A stretch of DNA of 12,235 nt from an uncultured Marinosulfonomonas sp. GTDB lineage: Bacteria; Pseudomonadota; Alphaproteobacteria; Rhodobacterales; Rhodobacteraceae. A program made the position numbers and the translations under genes. This document shows positions 1-7,250 of the stretch, piece after piece. Each line of letters opens with the position of its first letter. The stretch's first letter is position 1. The stretch lies in assembly GCA_947311455.1 (NCBI GenBank), contig CAMZKY010000313.1, forward strand, positions 1 to 12,235, given 5' to 3'. Below the pieces are notes generated by a model. The model was not told where the DNA came from. It saw only the letters and a list, made by a program, of their open reading frames with translations, and ran no database searches.

Positions 1-708
1 CGTCGCCACAGCCATATGTGGCAGGATTGGTGCGTCAAAGCCATGCACGAAGGTTTGGGCGATAAATTTGTTGGCACCTCTAATTGTCTAATTGCCATGC
101 GCAGCGAAGTTGAGGCGATCGGCACAAACGCTCACGAATTGCCGATGGTTTATGCGGCCTTGGCCGAAAGTGACGAGGCGTTAAAGCAGGCGCCTTATGA
201 TGTGCTGTCGGATTGGCAAGATGAACATGACGGTAATCTGCGCATCATACTGCCTGATACCTATGGCACCATCGGATTTTTGGAAAACGCGCCGGATTGG
301 CTGGCGTCCTGGACTGGGATTCGCATTGATAGCGGCGATCCGGCAACGGGGGCAGAAATTGCGATCAACTGGTGGAAATCACGCGGAGAAGACCCAACTA
401 AAAAACTGGTTATTTTTTCGGACGGTCTGGACGTGGATAAGATCATCGAACTTAACGCGCAATTCAAAGGCCGTGTCCGTGTTTCATTTGGGTGGGGCAC
501 ATTGATGACCAACGATTTTCGTGGTTTGACGGAAGACGACAGCCTGACACCATTTTCCATTGTTTGCAAAGCCATCGCTGCCAATGGAAAACCGACGGTG
601 AAATTGTCGGACAACCCCAACAAAGCCATGGGGCCGGAAAAGGAAATCACCCGTTATAAGCGGGTGTTCAATCTGGGTGAACAAACAGCGCAAAAGGTTT
701 TTGTCTAG
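1..708 (+). CDS. pncB: Nicotinate phosphoribosyltransferase, C-terminal part (5' end outside window)
   Basis: This cytoplasmic enzyme of the Preiss-Handler NAD salvage pathway makes nicotinate mononucleotide from nicotinate and PRPP with ATP. The frame is already open at base 1, reading RRHSHMWQDW. That matches the conserved RRxS segment in the middle of PncB, so the Met at 16 is internal and not the start. Further family blocks follow: GTSNCLIA, the phosphate-binding stretch RIDSGDPA, IFSDGLD, and VSFGWGTLMTNDF, then a C-terminal KLSDNPNKAMGP segment. About 235 residues are present, against roughly 400-430 for a full protein, so a little under half is missing on the left. The gene ends at TAG and faces a minus-strand gene 18 bp away. 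I see no convincing terminator between them. The family call is confident and the C-terminus appears complete. Confidence 0.93.
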   Translation, partial: RRHSHMWQDWCVKAMHEGLGDKFVGTSNCLIAMRSEVEAIGTNAHELPMVYAALAESDEALKQAPYDVLSDWQDEHDGNLRIILPDTYGTIGFLENAPDWLASWTGIRIDSGDPATGAEIAINWWKSRGEDPTKKLVIFSDGLDVDKIIELNAQFKGRVRVSFGWGTLMTNDFRGLTEDDSLTPFSIVCKAIAANGKPTVKLSDNPNKAMGPEKEITRYKRVFNLGEQTAQKVFV

Positions 709-726
709 CGCACGAATACGCGGGTG

Positions 727-1080
727 TTATTGATTGAGCGGCAGCTCAAAAAGAGCGTCACCCCAGCCATCAACCGATCCATGCGCGCGGATGAAAACGC
801 TGGTTGTGCCATTCGGGATTTCAACACCAGACAAAGAGCGCGTGAAGGGTTGTTCGTTTTCATGGGGGTGGAACAGTTTGCGATATCCTAATTCGTTTCC
901 GTCTGCATCTTCTATTCGCCAGCCATCGGCATAGTGATCCCAGCCGGAATCCGGATGCAACAGGGTAACGTCGAATCGCCATGTGGTGCCGGATTTATGG
1001 GCTGATACGCCTTCAATCGTGGGAATTTCGGCCAGCGATTGCAGGGGCAGCAGGATAAGGGCGGCAAGAAGGGATTTCAT
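727..1080 (-). CDS. Small secreted protein, conserved hypothetical
   Basis: The 117-residue product starts with a clear Sec signal peptide: a short basic start (MKS), a Leu/Ala-rich core, and likely cleavage after SLA near residue 17. The mature part of about 100 residues is probably one periplasmic beta-rich domain. It is rich in Trp, His, Asp and Gly, with a GWDHYADGWRI block, an HPHENEQPFTRSL block and an RAHGSVDGWGD block. I recall similar small proteins in Rhodobacterales genomes, but I know of no function. No Cys is available for lipidation. The ATG has a GGAG-like ribosome binding site about 9 bases upstream. It lies 76 bp downstream of the DUF599 gene on the same strand and may share its transcript. 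The His/Asp/Glu cluster could bind a metal, but that is only a guess. Confidence 0.75.
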   Translation of the reverse strand: MKSLLAALILLPLQSLAEIPTIEGVSAHKSGTTWRFDVTLLHPDSGWDHYADGWRIEDADGNELGYRKLFHPHENEQPFTRSLSGVEIPNGTTSVFIRAHGSVDGWGDALFELPLNQ

Positions 1081-1156
1081 CGGGATGCTCCGGTTGTTTA
1101 GCGGTAATTTGACAGGCTATGAGGGGTTTGTCTCGTCACAAAATGGTGAAATGAAA

Positions 1157-1855
1157 TTACGGGTCTTTTATCATAAGAACGCTGCGTGATTGTGAGGCGA
1201 ATTCGCGCCGCCACAGGATGAATATGGTTAGCGTCGTAGCGATCAACAATGCTATCGGCCCTAAAAGCCATGCCAGCGCCCCCAGTGCAAAATATACCGA
1301 ACGTAATCCGCGATTAAAGCTGCGCGCGGCGGTGATGTTGATTTCTGCGGCCATATTTGCGCGGGGGATGCAGGCGGGATCATTTGCATCATTAGGCACC
1401 GAGGCCAGCAAAACCGCGCAATAGCCGAATAACCGATGTGACCAGACAAATTTCAAAAACCCGTTGGCCAGAAACAGGATCACCACCAGAATTTTAACCT
1501 CCCACACCAATGCCGGAGCAGATTCAAGCGATAGGTCACGCGCAACCCCAAGCAATTGATCCTTATTACCAATCAAGGCCAGTCCGCCGCCGATCCCGAT
1601 CATGCTGGTCGAGGCAAAGAATGTGGTGCTTTGGCGTAGGTTTCCTAGGATATTTGCGTCAAACACCCGCGGTTCGCGCGAAATAAATTGCGTCATCCAT
1701 TCACGGCGGTAATGGGCCATAAGTGTGGAAACCGACGGGGATTTTGCATTTGAATGCTCGATCCGCCAGCCAATGCCGATCCAAGCGGTTGCAAGGGTAA
1801 ATATGGCGATCATGTCCAAGGTGCTGAAATAATGTAGGCGTTGCAAAAGTTCCAT
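1157..1855 (-). CDS. DUF599 family membrane protein
   Basis: This is a polytopic inner-membrane protein of about 232 residues matching the DUF599 family as I know it; the function is unknown. Hydrophobic segments lie at about residues 14-30, 80-97, 118-150 and 186-215, numbered from the chosen start. Between them are conserved-looking soluble stretches: HYRREWM, FDANILGNLRQSTTFFAST, and WSHRLFGYC followed by an Asn/Asp/Cys-rich loop and an RSFNRGLRSVYFALGA segment. The frame extends five codons upstream to a TTG at 1870. I chose the ATG at 1855 because family members begin close to the first helix and the TTG has no ribosome binding site; neither start has a strong one. It diverges from glcD, and the dyad at 1896-1924 lies in the shared intergenic region. 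Confidence 0.8.
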   Translation of the reverse strand: MELLQRLHYFSTLDMIAIFTLATAWIGIGWRIEHSNAKSPSVSTLMAHYRREWMTQFISREPRVFDANILGNLRQSTTFFASTSMIGIGGGLALIGNKDQLLGVARDLSLESAPALVWEVKILVVILFLANGFLKFVWSHRLFGYCAVLLASVPNDANDPACIPRANMAAEINITAARSFNRGLRSVYFALGALAWLLGPIALLIATTLTIFILWRREFASQSRSVLMIKDP

Positions 1856-1878
1856 GGGGTAGTTTAGCAATCAGGGAT

Positions 1879-1909
1879 TTGACTTGCTAGTGGGAATAAT
1901 TGGTAATAT
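1879..1909 (+). promoter_or_regulatory. Candidate promoter of the glc operon
   Basis: A TTGACT hexamer (1879-1884) is followed after 19 bp by TAATAT (1904-1909). The -35 matches the sigma-70 consensus at five of six positions. The spacer is longer than the usual 17 bp, which could mean activator dependence. The -10 lies inside the dyad at 1896-1924. Transcription would start near 1916, too close for the ATG at 1925 to have a leader, which supports the glcD start at 1940. Confidence 0.45.
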
Positions 1910-1924
1910 AACCTTACCAATTAT
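1896..1924. promoter_or_regulatory. Perfect 11-bp dyad, probable operator of glcDEF
   Basis: The arms ATAATTGGTAA (1896-1906) and TTACCAATTAT (1914-1924) are exact reverse complements around a 7-bp spacer. The dyad covers the candidate -10 of glcD. GntR regulators of the FadR branch (GlcC, LldR, PdhR) bind dyads with TGGT/ACCA half-sites, and this family commonly controls glycolate and lactate genes, so a GlcC-like regulator is the leading guess. The half-site type fits, but the spacing is wider than in the usual TGGTnnnACCA sites. No regulator gene lies in the window. Confidence 0.6.
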
Positions 1925-1939
1925 ATGAAAGGCCGCTTT

Positions 1940-3373
1940 ATGGATATGCCCACCCCTGACGCGCGGATCATTGCCCGCAAGGATGAACTTGTCACCCGTT
2001 TGCGCGGGGTTCTGCCTGGTGATGCGGTGATTGCCGACGGGTATGAGATTAAGGCGTATGAGTGTGATGCCCTTAGCGCGTATCGCTGCCCGCCGCTTTG
2101 TGCTGTTTTGCCCGCTACCACGCAGGAAGTGTCGCAAGTATTAAAGGTTTGCCATGATTTGGGCGTGCCGGTGGTGCCGCGCGGGGCGGGCACGTCGTTG
2201 GCGGGTGGTGCTCTGCCCACGGCGGATAGCGTAATTTTGGGTGTCGGGCGGATGAACGATGTGATCGAAACCGACTACGAAAACCGTATCATTCGCGTAC
2301 AATCGGGGCGCACGAACCTATCAGTGACCGACGCGGTTGAAGACGAGGATTTCTTTTACGCCCCTGATCCATCGTCGCAGCTGGCCTGTGCCATCGCCGG
2401 AAATATTGCGATGAATTCCGGTGGTGCGCATTGCCTGAAATACGGGGTAACGACCAACAATCTGCTGGGTGTTACCATGGTGTTGATGAATGGCGAAATC
2501 GTTGAAATTGGCGGCGCGCATTTAGATGCCGGCGGGTATGATTTGTTAGGACTGATCTGTGGCTCCGAAGGGCAGTTGGGTGTTGTTACAGAGGCCACCT
2601 TGCGTATCCTGCGCAAACCCGAAGGCGCACGGCCCGTGTTGATCGGGTTTGACAGTAACGAGGTTGCAGGGGCCTGCGTGTCGGACATTATCAAGGCGGG
2701 TGTGTTGCCTGTGGCGATCGAATTCATGGATCGCCCTTGTATCGAGGCGACAGAGGCCTTTGCCAAACCCGGGTATCCCGATTGCGAGGCGTTGTTGATT
2801 GTCGAGGTTGAAGGGTCAGACAGCGAAATTGATTCACAACTATCAGTGATTAAATCCATCGCCCAATCGCTCAATCCTATTGAGCTGCGCGAAAGCAAAT
2901 CGGAGGAAGAAAGCGCCAAAATCTGGCTGGGGCGCAAATCGGCTTTTGGGGCGATGGGGCAGATTAATGATTATATGTGCCTCGACGGCACCATACCGGT
3001 CTCTGAATTGCCTTTCGTTTTGCGTCGAATCGGTGAGATGTCAAAACAATACGGCCTTGGCGTAGGCAACGTGTTTCACGCGGGGGATGGCAATATGCAC
3101 CCGCTGATTCTGTATGATGCCAACAAAGACGGCGATCTGGAAATTGCCGAGGCTTTTGGCGCGGAGGTGCTGAAACTGTGTGTCGAGGTGGGCGGCTGTT
3201 TAACCGGTGAACACGGTGTCGGGATCGAAAAACGTGATCTGATGACCGTGCAATTTGATCCTGTTGATCTGGAAATCCAGATGGCGGTCAAGGATGTGTT
3301 TGATCCGAAATGGCTGTTGAATCCGGCTAAGGTGTTTCCGTTGGATAGCAGTGCAAAAAGGCGGGCGGGATGA
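1940..3373 (+). CDS. glcD: Glycolate oxidase, FAD-linked subunit GlcD
   Basis: GlcD is the catalytic FAD subunit of the GlcDEF complex, which oxidises glycolate (and often D-lactate) to glyoxylate and passes electrons towards the respiratory chain. The 477 residues fit the family (E. coli GlcD is about 499). The N-terminal FAD_binding_4 (PCMH-type) domain shows PVVPRGAGTSLAGG at about 77-90, then an APDPSS block and GNIAMNSGGAHCLKYG around 154-169. The C-terminal FAD-oxidase domain shows HAGDGNMHP at about 380-388 and GEHGVGIEK at about 423-431, the two His-containing flavin-site motifs. The frame opens at an ATG at 1925, but GAAAGG at 1927-1932 sits seven bases before the ATG at 1940, so 1940 is the better start. 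The stop overlaps the glcE start. The dyad at its promoter suggests control by substrate. Confidence 0.93.
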   Translation: MDMPTPDARIIARKDELVTRLRGVLPGDAVIADGYEIKAYECDALSAYRCPPLCAVLPATTQEVSQVLKVCHDLGVPVVPRGAGTSLAGGALPTADSVILGVGRMNDVIETDYENRIIRVQSGRTNLSVTDAVEDEDFFYAPDPSSQLACAIAGNIAMNSGGAHCLKYGVTTNNLLGVTMVLMNGEIVEIGGAHLDAGGYDLLGLICGSEGQLGVVTEATLRILRKPEGARPVLIGFDSNEVAGACVSDIIKAGVLPVAIEFMDRPCIEATEAFAKPGYPDCEALLIVEVEGSDSEIDSQLSVIKSIAQSLNPIELRESKSEEESAKIWLGRKSAFGAMGQINDYMCLDGTIPVSELPFVLRRIGEMSKQYGLGVGNVFHAGDGNMHPLILYDANKDGDLEIAEAFGAEVLKLCVEVGGCLTGEHGVGIEKRDLMTVQFDPVDLEIQMAVKDVFDPKWLLNPAKVFPLDSSAKRRAG

Positions 3374-4464
3374 TGGAGCCAAGAACCGAAGAGCAGCTTT
3401 CTGAAATCATCCGTGATGCGAAATCGCCGTTGCGGATTGTGGGTGGTGGCACCCGTGGAATGGCAAGCGAGGGGGAAATATTGTCTACCCGCGCTTTGAC
3501 AGGGATCACCCTGTATGACCCCGGCGCGCTTACTCTTGTTGCGCTGGCTGGCACTCCGTTTTCCGAAATTGACGCCGCGCTAAAGGCTGAAAATCAGCGC
3601 TTGCCGTTTGAGCCAATGGATTGCCGCAGGTTGTTGGGCACTGACGGCGTGCCGACGATTGGCGGTGTGGTTGCCGCAAACGTTTCCGGCCCGCGCCGTA
3701 TTCAGGCGGGGGCGTGTCGGGATAGTTTGATCGGGGTTCGGTTTGTGGATGGTATGGGCAACATTATCAAAAACGGCGGGCGGGTGATGAAAAACGTCAC
3801 GGGCTATGATCTGGTCAAACTGATGGCGGGGTCATACGGCACGCTGGGGGTGTTGACGGAAGTGTCGTTCAAGGTGTTGCCGGATGTGGAAACGTCTGCC
3901 TGTTTGGTGATTAACGGGCTAGATCACGCAACTGCGGTGCGGGCTATGGCGCAGGCCCTTGGATCCCCGTATGAAATCACCGGTGCGGCCTATATAGATG
4001 GGGAAACCCTGATTAGGATCGAAGGTTTTAAAAATTCAGTGAGCTACCGGGCCGAGAAATTACGCGCGTTGTTAGGGGTATTTGGTGGCGTACTAATCCA
4101 AGACGATCATCTTGCGGTGCAATCCCGTTGGCATGGGATACGGGACGTTATGCGGTTTGCCGGCACAACCGGCAATGTATGGCGTATATCGGTAAAACCA
4201 ACCGATGCGCCCGAATTGATTGGCCGTTTGCCTGTGCCGGAGGTTGCGATGGATTGGGGGGGCGGCCTGATCTGGGCGTTGGCCGATCCTGATGTGGATA
4301 TCCGTGCCGCAATGGGCGAAACCAAAGGCCACGCCACCCTGGTGCGGGGGGAAGGGTTTGCGCGCGTTCATCCAGAATCGGCGGGTGTTGCCATGCTTGC
4401 CAAGGGGATCAAAGCAAAATTCGACCCACGCGGGATATTGAATGTGGGGGTTATGGGCGCATGA
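3370..4464 (+). CDS. glcE: Glycolate oxidase, FAD-binding subunit GlcE
   Basis: GlcE is the second flavoprotein subunit of glycolate oxidase and is required for activity with GlcD and GlcF. The 364 residues are close to the E. coli length of about 350. It has a PCMH-type FAD domain with IVGGGTRG near residues 23-30, TIGGVVAANVSGPRR in the middle of the domain, and GRVMKNVTGYDLVKLMAGS followed by GTLGVLTEVSFKVLP, the typical GlcE signature. The C-terminal half is shorter than in GlcD and lacks the GlcD catalytic His motifs, as expected. The ATG overlaps the glcD stop by four bases, so translation is probably coupled. A second ATG directly follows the first and either could be used. The end overlaps glcF in the same way. 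Confidence 0.93.
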   Translation: MMEPRTEEQLSEIIRDAKSPLRIVGGGTRGMASEGEILSTRALTGITLYDPGALTLVALAGTPFSEIDAALKAENQRLPFEPMDCRRLLGTDGVPTIGGVVAANVSGPRRIQAGACRDSLIGVRFVDGMGNIIKNGGRVMKNVTGYDLVKLMAGSYGTLGVLTEVSFKVLPDVETSACLVINGLDHATAVRAMAQALGSPYEITGAAYIDGETLIRIEGFKNSVSYRAEKLRALLGVFGGVLIQDDHLAVQSRWHGIRDVMRFAGTTGNVWRISVKPTDAPELIGRLPVPEVAMDWGGGLIWALADPDVDIRAAMGETKGHATLVRGEGFARVHPESAGVAMLAKGIKAKFDPRGILNVGVMGA

Positions 4465-5744
4465 AAACCAATTTCACCGACCAACAATTAACCGACCCCA
4501 ATATCAAACGCGCCGATGAAATTTTGCGCACCTGTGTGCATTGCGGGTTCTGCACCGCGACCTGCCCGACCTATCAAATTTTGGGGGACGAACTGGATAG
4601 CCCGCGCGGCCGGATTTATTTGATTAAGGATATGTTTGAATCAGGCCGACCTGCCGACAAGAAAACCGTGGAACACGTTGATAAATGCCTGTCCTGTTTG
4701 GCCTGTATGACAACCTGCCCCTCTGGTGTGCATTACATGCATCTGATCGATCAGGCACGGGCCTATATCGAAAAAACCTATAAACGCCCATTGATGGATC
4801 GCCTGTTGCGCTGGGCACTGTCGCAGATCATTCCGTATCCCAAACGATTCCGTTTGGCGCTTTGGGGGGCCAAGCGGGGTAAGCCTTTGGCGTTTTTGAT
4901 TCCCGATCAACGGCTAAAGGCAATGTTGGAAATGGCCCCGAAACGAATTCCGACTGTTTCCAAAAATGATACAGCTCAAATTTTCGCCGCAATTGGCCCC
5001 CGTAAAAAGCGTGTTGCACTGTTGACCGGCTGCGCGCAAAAGGCCCTGAACGCCGATATAAACGATGCCACAATTTCGGTGTTACGCCGCCTGGGGTGTG
5101 AGGTGGTGATTGCCAAAGGCATGGGCTGTTGCGGGGCCTTGACCCATCACATGGGCAGACAAAAACCGGCCCATGAAAGTGCTGCCGCCAATATCCGTAT
5201 CTGGATGGCCGAGGTAAACGGCGAAGGCCTTGATGCAGTGGTGATAAATACCTCGGGCTGTGGCACCACTGTTAAGGACTACGGCCATATGTTTCGCAAT
5301 GATCCAATGTCAGCCGATGCGGCGCATATCGCCAGTATTACAAAGGATATAAGCGAGATTTTAATCGACCTTGAATTCCCTAAAAATAAGCCGATGGAGA
5401 TTACAGTGGCTTATCATGCGGCTTGCTCCTTGCAGCATGGGCAGCAAATTAAAACCCAGCCCAAAACTCTGTTGAAACGCGCGGGTTTTGAAGTGGTGGA
5501 ACCCAAAGATAGCCATCTATGTTGTGGATCAGCGGGCACATATAACCTGCTACAGCCCGAGCTTTCACAAGAATTAAAATCGCGCAAAGTGACCACCCTT
5601 GAGGCCAAGCAGCCTGATGTAATCGCCGCCGGAAATATCGGGTGTATGATCCAGATTGGTAGCGGCACAGACATCCCCATTGTTCACACAGTTGAATTGT
5701 TAAATTGGGCAATATCTGGGCAGAAGCCTCGCGAAATTGTCTAA
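4461..5744 (+). CDS. glcF: Glycolate oxidase, iron-sulfur subunit GlcF
   Basis: GlcF carries electrons from the flavin subunits towards the quinone pool on the cytoplasmic face of the membrane. The 427 residues contain two ferredoxin-type [4Fe-4S] motifs: CVHCGFCTATCP (Cys 25, 28, 31, 35) and CLSCLACMTTCP (Cys 76, 79, 82, 86). Two CCG domains of the heterodisulfide reductase/GlcF type follow. The first spans the region with LLTGCAQ and KGMGCCGALTHH, the second the region with AYHAACSLQHG and DSHLCCGSAGTYN. There are no membrane helices, which is normal for GlcF. It starts inside the glcE stop (ATGA overlap). No strong terminator follows within the 62 bp before the protease gene, so read-through is possible. 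Confidence 0.94.
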   Translation: MKTNFTDQQLTDPNIKRADEILRTCVHCGFCTATCPTYQILGDELDSPRGRIYLIKDMFESGRPADKKTVEHVDKCLSCLACMTTCPSGVHYMHLIDQARAYIEKTYKRPLMDRLLRWALSQIIPYPKRFRLALWGAKRGKPLAFLIPDQRLKAMLEMAPKRIPTVSKNDTAQIFAAIGPRKKRVALLTGCAQKALNADINDATISVLRRLGCEVVIAKGMGCCGALTHHMGRQKPAHESAAANIRIWMAEVNGEGLDAVVINTSGCGTTVKDYGHMFRNDPMSADAAHIASITKDISEILIDLEFPKNKPMEITVAYHAACSLQHGQQIKTQPKTLLKRAGFEVVEPKDSHLCCGSAGTYNLLQPELSQELKSRKVTTLEAKQPDVIAAGNIGCMIQIGSGTDIPIVHTVELLNWAISGQKPREIV

Positions 5745-5806
5745 TTCCAGTCCTAATGACGCCTTAACGCATGGCTATCCAATAACGAGAAATCGTTGGA
5801 GGAAAG

Positions 5807-6610
5807 ATGCGTTTCTTATTTGGCATATTAGGCATTTTGCTTTGGTTAGCAAAACCCGCGTTCGCACAACAAGCGAGCCCGTTGAGTTTATTGCTGACAA
5901 GCGATGATAGCCGTGGCTGGGAAGCTGTTGGCCGATTGAATATTGGTGGAATCAATATGTGTACGGGTGCACTGATTTCACCCCGATTGGTGTTAACAGC
6001 AGCGCATTGTTTGTATGATTCGAAAACCGGAAAACAGGTAGATGCCACATCAATTGAATTTTTAGCCGGTTGGCGCAGTGGCCGCGCGACGGCTTATGCA
6101 AAAGTGCGCCGCGCTGTTTTGCATCCTGACTATGTGTTCGGACACAAGGTAAGTGCGGATAGAATTCGCAATGATCTTGCCATTCTGCAATTAACGCAAC
6201 CGATTAACAAAACCTCGGTGAAGCCCTTTAAAATCGACAATAAACCATCGATGGGTGCCCAAGTAGAGGTGGTTTCCTACGCATTTGACCGTGCCCAATC
6301 GCCTTCGCTGCAAAAGGCATGCTACGTGCTTTCCAGCCAGTCTGGCACATTAGTGTTTAGCTGTGATGTTGATTACGGATCGTCGGGTGCACCAATATTC
6401 GCCATGCACGATGGTAAGCCATGGATTGTTTCGGTTGTTTCGGCCAAAGCCGAGGTTGCAGGATCAAAGGTGGCGCTAGGAAGCATTCTTCAGGAGCCAT
6501 TACTGGATATCATTAAGGTTCTACGCGAAACTGAGCCACGGTTCCCGCAAACCGTGGCTTTGGCTACCACCCAGGTACCACAGTTAGGCGCAAAATTTTT
6601 ACGCCCATAA
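5807..6610 (+). CDS. Exported trypsin-like serine protease (S1 family)
   Basis: The 267-residue protein has a signal peptide (basic MR start, hydrophobic core, likely cleavage after AFA at residue 20) and a chymotrypsin-fold domain. The catalytic residues are readable. His67 lies in LTAAHC, Asp123 in RNDLAILQL, and Ser193 in GSSGAP, a variant of the usual GDSGGP. Cys52 and Cys68 are placed for the classic disulfide beside the catalytic His; Cys172 and Cys186 may form another. The length fits one catalytic domain with no PDZ, so this is not a DegP/HtrA chaperone-protease. The Asp that normally precedes the catalytic Ser is Ser here, as in some V8-like bacterial enzymes, so activity is likely but specificity is not predictable. 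GGAGG at 5798-5802 gives a strong ribosome binding site. It follows glcF by 62 bp; a functional link to glycolate use is unproven. Confidence 0.87.
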   Translation: MRFLFGILGILLWLAKPAFAQQASPLSLLLTSDDSRGWEAVGRLNIGGINMCTGALISPRLVLTAAHCLYDSKTGKQVDATSIEFLAGWRSGRATAYAKVRRAVLHPDYVFGHKVSADRIRNDLAILQLTQPINKTSVKPFKIDNKPSMGAQVEVVSYAFDRAQSPSLQKACYVLSSQSGTLVFSCDVDYGSSGAPIFAMHDGKPWIVSVVSAKAEVAGSKVALGSILQEPLLDIIKVLRETEPRFPQTVALATTQVPQLGAKFLRP

Positions 6611-6613
6611 CCT

Positions 6614-6642
6614 CTTGAAAACGCCAAAATCCATTCTTATCT
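6614..6642 (+). promoter_or_regulatory. Probable RpoH (heat-shock sigma) promoter of hsp20
   Basis: CTTG (6614-6617) is followed after 18 bp by CTTATCT (6636-6642). This fits, as I recall it, the alphaproteobacterial RpoH pattern of CTTG plus a CYTATNT-type -10. It begins four bases after the protease stop and points at the hsp20 gene, whose family is a standard RpoH target. The start site would fall near 6649, giving a leader of about 90 bases. Confidence 0.6.
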
Positions 6643-6649
6643 CATTTTC

Positions 6650-6741
6650 ATCGGATGCCACCTGCTGGGTTCGATGGCAATATCCGCCTGTCCATTTTGG
6701 AAGGCAAACATATTTATCGCTTGAATGAGGATGAAAAAATG
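6650..6741 (+). promoter_or_regulatory. ROSE-like RNA thermometer in the hsp20 leader
   Basis: The leader folds by eye into three successive hairpins. The first pairs TGCCA (6656-6660) with TGGCA (6675-6679), extended by GGA (6653-6655) with TCC (6683-6685). The second pairs GCCT-G-TCCA (6686-6694) with TGGAAGGC (6698-6705), eight pairs with one bulged G and a three-base loop. The last pairs TCGCT (6717-6721) with the ribosome binding site AGGA (6728-6731), leaving one unpaired G opposite it. The stem extends through 6713-6716 with 6732-6735. A UYGCU anti-Shine-Dalgarno strand in the last hairpin before a small heat-shock gene is the hallmark of ROSE elements of alpha- and gammaproteobacteria. 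Folding and family assignment were done by eye only. Confidence 0.62.
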
Positions 6742-7212
6742 AGAACTATTGATTTAGCCCCCCTATACCGTGCCACTGTCGGATTTGACCAAATCGCCGA
6801 TATTATGGATCGAGTGTTTACCAACGATGTCGGCAAACAAAGCTATCCCCCTTATAACATTGAAAAAACCGATGAAGACGCGTGGCAGATTACCATTGCT
6901 GTCGCCGGTTTTTCTGATGAGGATCTGAACGTTGAAGTCCGGGAAGGTGCGCTGATTATTACGGCGGACAAAAAGGACGATGATTCCGACAAGGTTTACC
7001 TGCATCGCGGCATCGCCACCCGTGCGTTTGAGCGGCGTTTTCATATGGCAGAACATGTGCGCGTAACGGGTGCAACCCATATTGACGGGATGCTGCATCT
7101 GGATCTTGTGCGTGAAGTACCGGAAGCTTTAAAACCACGTCAGATCAAAATTACATCTGATTTGCCGGTTCAAGGCAAAGTGGTTGATTCCAAAGTCAAG
7201 AAAGTAAACTAA
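6739..7212 (+). CDS. Small heat-shock protein, Hsp20 / IbpA type
   Basis: This is an ATP-independent holdase chaperone of the cytoplasm that binds unfolding proteins and hands them to DnaK/ClpB. From the ATG at 6739 it has 157 residues and begins MRTIDLAPLYRATVGFD, the normal N-terminus of the IbpA-type class. The alpha-crystallin domain spans about 36-130, with YPPYNIEK at its start, AFERRF near 96-101 and DGMLHLDL near 116-123. A C-terminal IKI motif (136-138), of the I-x-I type used in oligomer assembly, is followed by a basic tail slightly longer than usual. The frame is open back to an ATG at 6655, but the extra 28 residues do not look like the family and overlap the leader hairpins. GAGG at 6727-6730 serves the 6739 start. 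Control appears to be by RpoH and by the leader fold. Confidence 0.93.
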   Translation: MRTIDLAPLYRATVGFDQIADIMDRVFTNDVGKQSYPPYNIEKTDEDAWQITIAVAGFSDEDLNVEVREGALIITADKKDDDSDKVYLHRGIATRAFERRFHMAEHVRVTGATHIDGMLHLDLVREVPEALKPRQIKITSDLPVQGKVVDSKVKKVN

Positions 7213-7219
7213 TTAAATC

Positions 7220-7250
7220 AGGGCGTTAGGTGTGATAGTCCTAGCGTCCT
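7220..7250 (+). terminator. Hairpin after hsp20, possible terminator
   Basis: AGGGCGTTAGG (7220-7230) pairs with CCTAGCGTCCT (7240-7250): eleven pairs including two G-U pairs, around a nine-base loop. It starts eight bases after the hsp20 stop. Only a short ATTT follows, so it may end transcription weakly or mainly protect the mRNA 3' end. A second small hairpin follows directly: TTGAAT (7253-7258) with ATTCAA (7264-7269). Confidence 0.55.

Noticed and set aside
261..650. 129-codon minus-strand frame inside pncB
   Set aside because: It is antisense to well-conserved PncB motifs and has no ribosome binding site or recognisable family.
734..749. TTGAGC/GCTCAA hairpin with a GGCA loop as terminator for pncB
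   Set aside because: It lies within the 3' end of the minus-strand gene and is followed on the plus strand by A residues, not T, so it does not look like a terminator.
1925..1939. ATG at 1925 as the glcD start
   Set aside because: It has no ribosome binding site and would lie within about 10 bases of the predicted transcription start; the ATG at 1940 is preceded by GAAAGG.
2356..2937. 193-codon minus-strand frame inside glcD
   Set aside because: glcD is unmistakable in this stretch; the antisense product is Ser/Pro/Ile-rich and has no recognisable domain.
6655..6738. N-terminal extension of Hsp20 from the ATG at 6655
   Set aside because: The added 28 residues do not resemble the family and coincide with the structured leader; the start at 6739 matches the IbpA-type N-terminus.
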